From: 2-01-FULL-49-17 sp035549275
GTDB lineage: Bacteria > Patescibacteriota > Minisyncoccia > 2-02-FULL-40-12 > GWA2-44-9
Assembly (NCBI GenBank): GCA_035549275.1
Contig: DASZRH010000016.1
Span: 1 to 18,966, forward strand
Direction: 5' to 3'
DNA length: 18,966 nucleotides
The notes under the pieces were generated by a model, which did no database searches, was not told the origin of the DNA, and was given only the letters and a program-made list of their open reading frames with translations. A program made the translations under genes and the position numbers. Positions 12,478 to 18,966 of this stretch are shown in pieces. The number at the start of each line of letters is the position of its first letter. Positions within the stretch are counted from its first letter, which is position 1.

Positions 12478-12939
12478 ATGCCAGACCCTGAAGTCCAATT
12501 GACCGGAAGCTCTGCTCCGAAAAACTTTCGAACGGCGAATGAGCCGGGGATTTCATGGTTGATGGTAATCGTTTTGCTCATTCTGCTGGCGCTGGCGGTG
12601 ATTATCTTCGGCCAGGGCCAGGAGGCGGCTGGGCCGATTGCGTCGGACTCGCCTTCGGCGAGTCCGACCGAAACCCTTCAGCCGCGCATCTACACAATCT
12701 CTTATGACGCCGGCGTGTTCAGCCCGACCAACCTCCGCATCCACGCCGGCGATACCGTCAAATTCAAAAATGAAAGCATTTTTCCGATCCATATCGTCTC
12801 CAGCGATATCGTGGGCTTCGACAGCGTCGGCGATATTCCCCAAGGCAGTTTCTTTTCGTTTACGTTCGCGGCTCGCGGGACATTTACCTATTACAATAGC
12901 CACAACAGCGATCAAGCCGGGACGGTTATCGTTCGCTGA
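12478..12939 (+). CDS. Membrane-anchored cupredoxin-like protein without usual copper ligands
   Basis: 153 residues. A short cytoplasmic N terminus, one membrane segment (about 26-45), a Ser/Pro/Thr linker (54-67) and an extracellular beta-sandwich (about 70-153). Cupredoxin features: FSPTNLRIHAGDTVKFKNES, FPIHIVSSD (His105 at the first ligand position) and a closing ARGTFTYYNSHNSDQAGTVIV. In copper-binding members the final loop reads YYCSxHxxMxG; here it is YYNSHNSDQAG, with Cys replaced by Asn140, Met by Gln146 and His shifted by one. A type 1 copper site is therefore unlikely. The function is unknown. It has its own promoter and is separated by 21 bases from the next gene. Confidence 0.8.
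   Translation: MPDPEVQLTGSSAPKNFRTANEPGISWLMVIVLLILLALAVIIFGQGQEAAGPIASDSPSASPTETLQPRIYTISYDAGVFSPTNLRIHAGDTVKFKNESIFPIHIVSSDIVGFDSVGDIPQGSFFSFTFAARGTFTYYNSHNSDQAGTVIVR
12642..12668. repeat. 12-bp perfect hairpin, TTC loop, inside the cupredoxin-like gene
   Basis: Arms 12642-12653 and 12657-12668 (GTCGGACTCGCC and its complement). They encode the low-complexity linker, where protein constraint is weak. Confidence 0.75.
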
Positions 12940-12960
12940 AAAAGCATTTAACGTTCAATT

Positions 12961-13239
12961 ATGAAAAATCCATTGACGATGCAGGTTGAGTCGGGGCTGG
13001 GGGCGGTGTTCGTAGTCGCGCTGGCGGCGTTTTTCATCGGCTTTCTGTTTATTATGATGAAAAATTTCAATTCCGACGCAATCGCCTTGAACGCGTCCCA
13101 AACGGAAGTTAAATTCATGTCGCAGACCGAGCGCCAGCTCATAAACGATTGGATCGTTGAAAACAACATTCAGATACCGGACGGAAAAGGATATCGGTAT
13201 CTTGAGGAGCAGTACCCGAGCCGGCCGTGGCTGAAATAA
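12961..13239 (+). CDS. Small single-pass membrane protein, unknown
   Basis: 92 residues: a short N terminus (MKNPLTMQVESG), one membrane helix (about 13-33, LGAVFVVALAAFFIGFLFIM), then a soluble tail of about 58 residues with SQTERQLINDWIVENN and a C-terminal RYLEEQYPSRPWLK. I do not recognise the family. The orientation is probably tail-outside, by analogy with signal-anchor proteins, but the flanking charges do not decide this. Its stop codon overlaps the start of the protease gene as TAATG (13237-13241), so the two are probably co-translated and may work together; that is inference from position only. No Shine-Dalgarno sequence or promoter is evident. Confidence 0.75.
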   Translation: MKNPLTMQVESGLGAVFVVALAAFFIGFLFIMMKNFNSDAIALNASQTEVKFMSQTERQLINDWIVENNIQIPDGKGYRYLEEQYPSRPWLK

Positions 13240-14072
13240 TGGAATTTAAGTTTAAACTTTTTTTGAGGGAATGCGCATTGTTTGCGCCGACGATGGCTTT
13301 GGGTTTGTTCACGGCCCAGCGGATGCTGGTTTTGAATCCTGGAACGCCGGCGCTTTCAGCGCCGGCGTTCTCGCTTGCCGATATCACTCTCTTGGTTGCC
13401 ATCGTTGCGTTGTTTCTTGCCGGCCTGCGGTTCGGCCGCTTCGGACGCCTGATCCTTATCTTCTTTTTCTTTCTCGTGGTCTGGGCCGGCGCCGAAGCGG
13501 TTTTTGAGACGTTCGTCCCGTTTCCGGTTGATCTTATCTTCAGTGCCGGTTGCCTGGTTTTGTTTTCGCTATGGCGAAGCGTGGCTGTCCATGATCTGGT
13601 CGTCGGCATCGCTTTGGCGGGCTTGGGTGCCGCGATCGGTATCAGTATCACTCCGTCGTTCGCCTTGATCGCTCTCGTCATTCTCTCGTTCTATGACATC
13701 ATCGCCGTGTACCAGACGGGTCACATGGTCCGCATGGCTCAAGGCATGATTCAAAACGGCGTGATTTTCGGATTTTTAATTCCCGAGGAGACTAAATTAT
13801 TCCTGGCGCCGCGCCGCGAGGCGCATGATAAGATCGGGGCTGAATTCATGATTCTCGGTTCCGGCGATATAGCTCTGCCAATCGTATTTGCAGCGTCCCT
13901 GCTCCGCCAATCTACGGCTCAAGCCGCAATTGTGGCCGGTTTCGCCCTCATTGGGGTATTTATGACCCATCTGTTGTTCATTAACCAGCGGCAGCGGCGG
14001 GCGATGGCCGCCTTGCCGCCGATTGCGACCTTGAGTATCATTGGATATGTACTAACTACTCTCTTTTTCTGA
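13239..14072 (+). CDS. Presenilin-like (A22) intramembrane aspartyl protease
   Basis: 277 residues with about eight or nine hydrophobic segments. The two catalytic signatures of GxGD proteases are present and in order: SFYDIIAVYQTGHM (YD motif, Asp153) and ILGSGDIALP (GSGD, Asp210), separated by a soluble loop as in archaeal presenilin homologues. The C-terminal PAL motif position reads LPPIAT, a variant. By family knowledge such enzymes cut transmembrane segments; the substrate here is unknown. I chose the ATG at 13239, which overlaps the preceding stop, over the GTG at 13227. The stop overlaps the next start (TGATG, 14070-14074), tying it to a beta-CASP RNase gene. Confidence 0.85.
   Translation: MEFKFKLFLRECALFAPTMALGLFTAQRMLVLNPGTPALSAPAFSLADITLLVAIVALFLAGLRFGRFGRLILIFFFFLVVWAGAEAVFETFVPFPVDLIFSAGCLVLFSLWRSVAVHDLVVGIALAGLGAAIGISITPSFALIALVILSFYDIIAVYQTGHMVRMAQGMIQNGVIFGFLIPEETKLFLAPRREAHDKIGAEFMILGSGDIALPIVFAASLLRQSTAQAAIVAGFALIGVFMTHLLFINQRQRRAMAALPPIATLSIIGYVLTTLFF
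13342..13370. repeat. 13-bp perfect hairpin, TTC loop, inside the protease gene
   Basis: Arms 13342-13354 and 13358-13370 (GAACGCCGGCGCT and its complement). They encode GTPALSAPAF, a loop between the first two membrane segments. Confidence 0.75.
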
Positions 14073-15427
14073 TGCGACTTACATTCTGCGGCGGTGCACA
14101 ATCCGTCACCGGAGCCAACTATCTGTTGGAAATCGGCGAAATCAAGCTGCTCATTGATTGCGGTTTGTTTCAGGGCTCCGTTGAGGCGCAATTACGGAAT
14201 TACGAATCCTTTCCCTATGATCCGAAGACAATTACGGCCGTATTTTTGACCCATAGCCATGCTGATCACACCGGCCGTTTGCCGAAACTCTACAAAGACG
14301 GTTTTCGCGGCAGTTTGTACGCGACGGCGCCGACCCTTGATGTCGCACGCGTAGCCTTACCCGACAATTTGAGTATTTTAATGTCGGAAGCGCGTCGCGC
14401 CGGGCGCGACGCGCTCTACACCGAAGACGACGTAAACCAAATGATGGCGCTTGGCAAGCCTACGCCTTACGGCCAGCCGATTGCCGTTGCTCCCGGTATT
14501 ACTGCCATTCTGCATGACGCCGGCCACATTCTCGGTTCAACCATCGTCGAAATCAAAGCTGAAGGCAAACGAATATATTTCTCCGGCGATTTGGGGAACC
14601 CGCCGTCGCTGTTGCTGGAGCATTTTGAATATCCGCTCGAGGCCGACTATATTGTCATCGAATCCGCGTACGGCAATCGCGTTCACGAAGATCGCGCCCA
14701 ACGCAAACAAAAACTCCAATCCGCGATTCGCGATACGATTCGCGCTGGCGGGGTGTTGATGATTCCCTCGTTTGCACTTGAGCGCACCCAGGAGCTGCTC
14801 TTTGAACTTAACAGTATGATCAATATCGGTGAAATTCCGCGCGTGCCGATTTTTATGGATTCGCCGCTGGCAACCAAGATTACTCAAGTCTTCCAGCGGC
14901 ATACGGCGTATTTTAACGAACAAGCCCGGCGGATGCTCCAATATGATTCCAATTTGTTTGATTTTCCGGGCCTGATCTACACAATCACCAGCGAGCAATC
15001 CAAGCGCATCAATGAGGTTCCGGCCCCCAAGATTATTATCGCCGGATCGGGCATGTCCAACGGCGGACGGATTTTGCACCATGAGCGGCGATATTTGTCC
15101 GATCCCAGTTCAACGCTTTTATTTATCGGTTTTCAAGCCGAAGGCACGCTCGGCCGGCGCATTTTGGACGGTGCTACGTCCGTTAAGATTTTCGATGAGA
15201 TCGTGGCGGTTCGCTGCCGCGTCGAAGCTATCGGGGGATATTCGGCCCATGCCGACCAGCCGATGATTCTTTCATGGATCAAAAAAGGCGCCGAAGGCGG
15301 CAAGCTCAAAAAAGTATTCACCGTCCAAGGCGAGGAAAATTCGGCCATCGCACTGGCGGCGGCAATCCGCGAGCGCCTCGGCGTTGCCGCCGAGGCGCCG
15401 CTGCCCGATCAGTCCGTCGAACTCTAG
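14072..15427 (+). CDS. Metallo-beta-lactamase beta-CASP RNase
   Basis: 451 residues, CPSF73/TTHA0252-like RNA-processing nuclease. The zinc-ligand series is complete: THSHADH with HSHADH at 61-66, His152 in AGHILGS, Asp173 in FSGDLGN, and His393 in GGYSAHAD. The beta-CASP cap follows ESAYGNR (from Glu197) and includes MIPSFALERTQELL, PIFMDSPLA and IIIAGSGMSNGGRILHH. By family knowledge it is a cytoplasmic endo/5'-exo RNase; no KH or RNase J-type extra domain is visible. The start overlaps the presenilin-like stop, and a terminator begins directly after its stop. Two in-gene hairpins (14389-14415, 15373-15398) are listed separately. Confidence 0.92.
   Translation: MRLTFCGGAQSVTGANYLLEIGEIKLLIDCGLFQGSVEAQLRNYESFPYDPKTITAVFLTHSHADHTGRLPKLYKDGFRGSLYATAPTLDVARVALPDNLSILMSEARRAGRDALYTEDDVNQMMALGKPTPYGQPIAVAPGITAILHDAGHILGSTIVEIKAEGKRIYFSGDLGNPPSLLLEHFEYPLEADYIVIESAYGNRVHEDRAQRKQKLQSAIRDTIRAGGVLMIPSFALERTQELLFELNSMINIGEIPRVPIFMDSPLATKITQVFQRHTAYFNEQARRMLQYDSNLFDFPGLIYTITSEQSKRINEVPAPKIIIAGSGMSNGGRILHHERRYLSDPSSTLLFIGFQAEGTLGRRILDGATSVKIFDEIVAVRCRVEAIGGYSAHADQPMILSWIKKGAEGGKLKKVFTVQGEENSAIALAAAIRERLGVAAEAPLPDQSVEL
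14389..14415. repeat. 12-bp perfect hairpin, 3-base loop, inside the RNase gene
   Basis: Arms 14389-14400 and 14404-14415 (AGCGCGTCGCGC and its complement) flank CGG. They encode EARRAGRDAL. Confidence 0.7.
15373..15398. repeat. 11-bp perfect hairpin inside the RNase gene
   Basis: Arms 15373-15383 and 15388-15398 (GCGCCTCGGCG and its complement) with loop TTGC, near the 3' end of the gene. Confidence 0.65.
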
Positions 15428-15462
15428 CCCTGGCCGCTTCGCGGCCAGGGTGTTTATATTTT
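15428..15462 (+). terminator. Rho-independent terminator after the RNase gene
   Basis: A 10-bp stem CCCTGGCCGC (15428-15437) with GCGGCCAGGG (15441-15450) and a TTC loop, followed by TGTTTATATTTT. It starts directly after the stop codon. Confidence 0.8.
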
Positions 15463-15475
15463 GCACCCGCGGCTA

Positions 15476-15484
15476 TGGTATACT
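15476..15484 (+). promoter_or_regulatory. Extended -10 promoter of the LOG gene
   Basis: TGGTATACT (TG 15476-15477, TATACT 15479-15484), then exactly 6 bases to the ATG at 15491. No well-spaced -35 box is seen. Leaderless geometry as at 3895 and 12466. Confidence 0.65.
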
Positions 15485-15490
15485 ATGGGC

Positions 15491-16264
15491 ATGGAAGATA
15501 CTCTGCAGACAAGGGCTGACGGCCTTCCGAACGTACCCCAGTCGCCGGCATCCGCCGATGGCCGGGCCAACATGAATGTGCCGGCCTCGAAGCTGCCGTC
15601 CTATACGGAGCCGAATGATTTTCGCACATCATTGCACTGGCGGGTGTTCCGGATCATCGCCGAATTCATTGACGGCTGGCAATTTCTCGCGGATTTCAAA
15701 AAAACAATTACGTTTTTCGGTTCGGCCCGCTTTCAGCCCGGCGATCGCTGGTATGAAGAAGCCCGAAAGCTCGGCGCTATGCTCGCCCGTGAAGGATTCG
15801 GCATTGTTACCGGCGGCGGACCGGGTATTATGCAAGCCGGCAACCAGGGCGCCAGCGAAGCCCAGGGCGACTCGATCGGCCTCAACATTAAATTGCCCGT
15901 CGAACAGCGCATCAACCCGTATGTCAAAGAAAGTTCTGCCTTTCATTACTTCTTTGTGCGCAAGCTGATGCTGTCATACGCCGCCCGGGCCTACGTCTTT
16001 TTCCCGGGAGGCCTCGGCACGCTCGACGAAGCGTTTGAAATTCTGACGCTCATTCAAACCAAGAAAATTTCCGACAAAATCCCCGTCGTCATGGTCGGCA
16101 AAGAATTCTGGGAGCCCATTCATAATTGGATTCACGAAGAACTCTTTTCCAAGCTGAAAACCATTGATGAAGGGGATATGAAGCTGTACACGATTGTCGA
16201 TAGCGCCGAAGAGGCCTTTGCCATCGTCAAAAACGCGCCGCCGCGCGACGATTTCTTTTACTGA
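15491..16264 (+). CDS. LOG-family nucleoside-5'-monophosphate phosphoribohydrolase
   Basis: 257 residues, TIGR00730/LOG fold. After a probably disordered N terminus (1-40) come TITFFGSARF, GIVTGGGPGIMQAGNQGA (GGGPGIMQA 108-116), the RKLML segment (157-161) and PGGLGTLDE (172-180). The last two are the LOG substrate-binding and catalytic signatures. By family knowledge these enzymes release the base from nucleoside monophosphates; the cytokinin activity known in plants should not be assumed here. I chose the ATG at 15491 from the TATACT spacing; the frame also has an ATG at 15485 and extends to a TTG at 15461. It is a single gene between a terminator and the lon promoter. Confidence 0.88.
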   Translation: MEDTLQTRADGLPNVPQSPASADGRANMNVPASKLPSYTEPNDFRTSLHWRVFRIIAEFIDGWQFLADFKKTITFFGSARFQPGDRWYEEARKLGAMLAREGFGIVTGGGPGIMQAGNQGASEAQGDSIGLNIKLPVEQRINPYVKESSAFHYFFVRKLMLSYAARAYVFFPGGLGTLDEAFEILTLIQTKKISDKIPVVMVGKEFWEPIHNWIHEELFSKLKTIDEGDMKLYTIVDSAEEAFAIVKNAPPRDDFFY

Positions 16265-16279
16265 TACGGCGAGCTGGAA

Positions 16280-16306
16280 TTAGCACTCTTGACCTGGGAG
16301 TGCTAA
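16280..16306. promoter_or_regulatory. CIRCE operator (HrcA binding site) upstream of lon
   Basis: TTAGCACTC (16280-16288), 9 bases, GAGTGCTAA (16298-16306). This is an exact match to the CIRCE consensus inverted repeat with its canonical 9-base spacer. It overlaps the -35 box and spacer of the lon promoter, where a bound repressor would block RNA polymerase. Confidence 0.93.
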
Positions 16307-16318
16307 TCGATATATACT
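16289..16318 (+). promoter_or_regulatory. lon promoter
   Basis: TTGACC (16289-16294, inside the CIRCE spacer), an 18-base gap and TATACT (16313-16318). The start would lie near 16325, leaving a short leader of about 18 bases before the ATG at 16343, with no Shine-Dalgarno sequence. Confidence 0.8.
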
Positions 16319-16342
16319 GGCTCTATAAGCGTAATTACCCGT

Positions 16343-18673
16343 ATGAGCGAATTTAAAGTGAACAACATCATCATTCCCGAGGAATTACCGGTCATTGCTC
16401 TCAAGAATACCGTCGTATTCCCCAAAGTCGTTATTCCGATTATTGTCCAGCGGCCCAAATCGGTCGGCGCGCTTGAATTTGCCTTGGCCCATAACCGGCT
16501 GGTGCTGTTCGTGACTCAAAAGAACTCCGGCGACGCTATTACCCAAAACGAATTGTTCGAAGTCGGCACCATCGGCCGCGTGGTTTCGGTGTTCAAACTG
16601 CCCGACGGCTCTTCCAAAATTGATGTCGAAGGCATTGTCCGCGCCCGTGTCAACCGCTTCTCGGCCAACGAGCCGTTCCTCTTGGCCCAAGCCGAGCCGA
16701 TGTCCATGATTGTTCGCAATAACCTTGAAGAAAAGGCCCTCCTTCGCCGCGCGATCGAGCAATTCCGCCTGATCAGCGAAGCGCGTTCGTTTCCGACAAT
16801 TATGCCGGAGATTATCTATATGATGTCGCAATTGAAAGACACCGAGCATCTCATCAGCTTGATGACGATTAATTTAAACCTGGAAACCGAGGATCAGCAG
16901 CGGATGCTTGAGCTGGAAAGCGTCGTGGATATTCTGCGCCAGCTCAATGTGTATCTCACTCGTGAAGTTCAGATTCTCGAAGCCGAGAAAAACGTCGTCA
17001 AAGAAACCAAAAAGCAAATCGGCAAGATGCAAAAAGAACTCTTCTTGCGCGAGCAGTTAAAAAGCATCGAAAAAGAACTTGGCGTCGAGGACGAAAAAGG
17101 CGAGACCGAAGCCCTGCGGGCTAAGATTATGGCTGCTGGCATGCCCAAAGAAGTCCAGGAAAAAGCCATGAAAGAACTCACGCGCCTGGCCAAGATGCCC
17201 GCCTTCAACCCCGAAGTTTCGTATATCCGCACCTATCTCGATGTCTTGAGCGAATTGCCGTGGTCCAAGAAGACAAAAGAAAAGATAAATCTCAAAGAAG
17301 CCGAGAAAATCCTAAACGAAGATCATTACGGCTTGAAAAAAGTTAAAGACCGTATTTTAGAATACTTGGCCGTTCAAAAGCAAGTCGGTAAGCTCCGCGG
17401 GCCCATTTTGTGTCTTGTCGGGCCGCCGGGCACCGGCAAAACGTCCATTGGCCAATCCATTGCCCGTGCTTTGGGCCGCAAGTTCGTCCGTGTGTCGTTG
17501 GGCGGATTGCGCGATGAAGCCGAGATCCGCGGCCATCGCCGGACATATGTGGGGGCGATGCCGGGGCGCTTGGTGCAGGGAATCCAGACGGCCAAGGTCA
17601 AAAACCCCGTCTTCATGCTCGACGAAATCGACAAAGTCGGCTCCGATTACCGCGGCGATCCGTCGGCCGCCTTGCTGGAAGCCCTGGATCCCCAACAGAA
17701 CGGCAATTTTTCCGATCATTATCTGGAGGTACCGTTCGATTTGTCCGACGTGATGTTCGTCGCTACTGCCAACACGCTAGAAACTATTCCGCCGGCGCTG
17801 CGCGACCGCCTTGAGATTATCGAATTTCCGGGCTATACCGAAGACGAAAAATTCCACATTTCCAAGAATTTCCTGCTGCCGAAGCTGTACAAGGATCACG
17901 GCTTAAAGAAACGCTCAATGGCGATTCAGGATGCCGCGTTGCGCGATGTAATCCGCGATCATACGCGCGAAGCGGGCGTCCGCGAGCTGGAACGCCAGCT
18001 GGCGACGATTGTCCGCAAGGTGACGCGCAAATTGGTTGAATCTCCGTCCGCGCGCACATTGACGGTAACGCCGGCTACGTTGCATTCGTATCTCGGGCCG
18101 ATCAAATATCTCCACCAGGAAGCCGAAGCCCGCGATGAAGTCGGCGTGGCGACGGGGTTGGCCTGGACGCCGGTCGGCGGCGAAACTATGCCGATTGAAG
18201 TAACTAAGATCCCCGGCAACGGCCGCTTGATTATCACCGGCCAGCTGGGCGCGGTCATGAAAGAATCTGCTCAAGCTGCACTGTCATTCGCTCGGGCCTG
18301 GGTTGCCAAACACGGCGTTAAAGAAACAATGAACAAAGAAGACGTCCATATTCACATTCCGGCCGGCGCCGTGCGCAAAGACGGGCCATCGGCGGGCATT
18401 GCCATGACGACTGCCCTGGTCTCGCTGTTCATGGATAAAGCTGTACGCAAAGACGTGGCGATGACGGGCGAGGTGACACTGCGCGGCAAGGTGCTCGATA
18501 TCGGCGGGCTGAAAGAAAAAGCATTGGCGGCGCATCGAGCGGGCATCAAAATTGTCGTATTGCCGCAAGGCAACAAGCGTGACTTAGATGACATTCCTAA
18601 AGAAATCCAGCGCGACATGAAATTCGTGTTTGTCAAAAACGTCGACGAGGTGCTCAAGGTCGCGCTTCGCTAG
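16343..18673 (+). CDS. lon: ATP-dependent protease La
   Basis: Cytoplasmic AAA+ serine protease that degrades misfolded and regulatory proteins, 776 residues (E. coli 784). The N-terminal substrate-binding domain (about 13-205) starts LPVIALKNTVVFPKVVIPI. A coiled-coil linker follows (about 215-270, KKQIGKMQKELFLREQLKSI). The AAA+ module has Walker A GPPGTGKT (360-367) and Walker B MLDEID with Asp427-Glu428. The C-terminal protease domain has Ser683 in KDGPSAG and Lys726 in GGLKEK, 43 residues apart as in E. coli (679/722). All parts needed for activity are present. Control by HrcA is inferred from the perfect CIRCE site overlapping its promoter. It is followed by a long hairpin. Confidence 0.98.
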   Translation: MSEFKVNNIIIPEELPVIALKNTVVFPKVVIPIIVQRPKSVGALEFALAHNRLVLFVTQKNSGDAITQNELFEVGTIGRVVSVFKLPDGSSKIDVEGIVRARVNRFSANEPFLLAQAEPMSMIVRNNLEEKALLRRAIEQFRLISEARSFPTIMPEIIYMMSQLKDTEHLISLMTINLNLETEDQQRMLELESVVDILRQLNVYLTREVQILEAEKNVVKETKKQIGKMQKELFLREQLKSIEKELGVEDEKGETEALRAKIMAAGMPKEVQEKAMKELTRLAKMPAFNPEVSYIRTYLDVLSELPWSKKTKEKINLKEAEKILNEDHYGLKKVKDRILEYLAVQKQVGKLRGPILCLVGPPGTGKTSIGQSIARALGRKFVRVSLGGLRDEAEIRGHRRTYVGAMPGRLVQGIQTAKVKNPVFMLDEIDKVGSDYRGDPSAALLEALDPQQNGNFSDHYLEVPFDLSDVMFVATANTLETIPPALRDRLEIIEFPGYTEDEKFHISKNFLLPKLYKDHGLKKRSMAIQDAALRDVIRDHTREAGVRELERQLATIVRKVTRKLVESPSARTLTVTPATLHSYLGPIKYLHQEAEARDEVGVATGLAWTPVGGETMPIEVTKIPGNGRLIITGQLGAVMKESAQAALSFARAWVAKHGVKETMNKEDVHIHIPAGAVRKDGPSAGIAMTTALVSLFMDKAVRKDVAMTGEVTLRGKVLDIGGLKEKALAAHRAGIKIVVLPQGNKRDLDDIPKEIQRDMKFVFVKNVDEVLKVALR

Positions 18674-18691
18674 CCACTGGCCCGTGCTTGT

Positions 18692-18730
18692 GATCCGGCC
18701 CCAGATTTGCTAATCTGGGGCCGGATCTTT
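18692..18730 (+). terminator. Probable lon terminator hairpin
   Basis: A 16-bp perfect stem, GATCCGGCCCCAGATT (18692-18707) with 18712-18727, loop TGCT, then TTTCT. The T-run is short, and the next start codon lies only 5 bases beyond the stem, so termination may be partial. Confidence 0.65.
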
Positions 18731-18732
18731 CT

Positions 18733-18966
18733 ATGTCTGGCTATCAATTTGGTGTTGGCGTGGCTTTTGCCGCCGCCGGGTGTATCGCCTTGTTTTCAAT
18801 TCGATCCAGCCTCCGGCATATTCAAAAGATCAAAGAACTTCGCCGCCAGGAAGAAGAGCGCCGCGCCGCGCGGGCCAAAAACCGGGAAATATTTCGGAAT
18901 TTCTTTCTGAAGATGGAGCGCTATTTTGACCGGTGTGGCATTCCCATTTCGCTCAACTTTCCCAAC
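18733..18966 (+). CDS. Membrane-anchored coiled-coil protein, N-terminal part (3' end outside window)
   Basis: An open frame from ATG 18733 runs to the window edge without a stop, giving 78 residues. It has a hydrophobic N terminus (about 5-22, QFGVGVAFAAAGCIALFS), then a strongly charged helix RHIQKIKELRRQEEERRAARAKNREIF that should form a coiled coil, then FFLKMERYFDRCGIPISLNFPN. I do not recognise the family. The start is the first ATG in the frame, but it sits right after a 16-bp hairpin with no promoter or Shine-Dalgarno sequence. It is therefore either reached by read-through from lon or begins elsewhere. Confidence 0.6.
   Translation, partial: MSGYQFGVGVAFAAAGCIALFSIRSSLRHIQKIKELRRQEEERRAARAKNREIFRNFFLKMERYFDRCGIPISLNFPN

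Noticed and set aside
15461..15490. TTG 15461 or ATG 15485 as start of the LOG gene
   Set aside because: The extended -10 box lies inside the longer frame, and the N6 spacing seen at other genes points to 15491.

Overview
The window looks like chromosomal DNA from a Candidate Phyla Radiation (Patescibacteria, Parcubacteria-like) bacterium. This rests on gene content and style rather than a marker-gene comparison. The genes are compact and tightly packed with start/stop overlaps, and Shine-Dalgarno sequences are almost absent. Several promoters place the start codon at the predicted transcription start, which implies leaderless mRNAs. The enzymes are streamlined: an aspartyl-tRNA synthetase without its GAD domain, a MurE-like ligase without its N-terminal domain, and a carboxypeptidase reduced to the catalytic domain. 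There are also family members often seen in such genomes (presenilin-like protease, LOG protein, cupredoxin-like lipid-facing protein).

Layout. 1-311: the end of an unrecognised gene and a strong terminator. 348-4980 (+): aspS, a D,D-carboxypeptidase, mraY and an FtsW/RodA SEDS protein, i.e. tRNA charging followed by a wall-synthesis block. A long paired RNA-like element lies between mraY and the SEDS gene. A shared bidirectional terminator then meets rpsT on the minus strand. 5342-7500: a foreign-looking island with one minus-strand gene (5925-7154) for an IS110-like protein, flanked by three related copies of a structured repeat. 7587-7687: a separate branched structured element just 3' of uvrB. 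7692-9686 (-): uvrB, diverging from ruvA. 9714-12465 (+): ruvA, a FemAB-like aminoacyltransferase and a MurE-like ligase with overlapping ends. 12478-15427 (+): a membrane-anchored cupredoxin-like protein, a small membrane protein, a presenilin-like intramembrane protease and a beta-CASP RNase, the last three overlapping. 15491-16264: a LOG-family nucleotide hydrolase. 16280-18673: lon behind a perfect CIRCE operator. 18733-end: the start of a membrane/coiled-coil protein.

How the genes fit together. MraY, FtsW/RodA, D,D-carboxypeptidase, FemAB-like and MurE-like proteins form two peptidoglycan modules. UvrB and RuvA serve DNA repair and recombination. Lon is probably part of an HrcA-controlled heat-shock response.

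The best candidate for something undescribed is the island at 5342-7500. The protein keeps the IS110 helix-hairpin-helix and C-terminal layout, but by eye it has lost three of the four DEDD residues and probably the catalytic serine. It is flanked by repeated structured units with compensatory stem changes and variable apical loops. This arrangement recalls an IS110/bridge-RNA system that has lost transposase chemistry. A second window-wide oddity is the number of long, nearly perfect, tiny-loop hairpins inside coding sequences.
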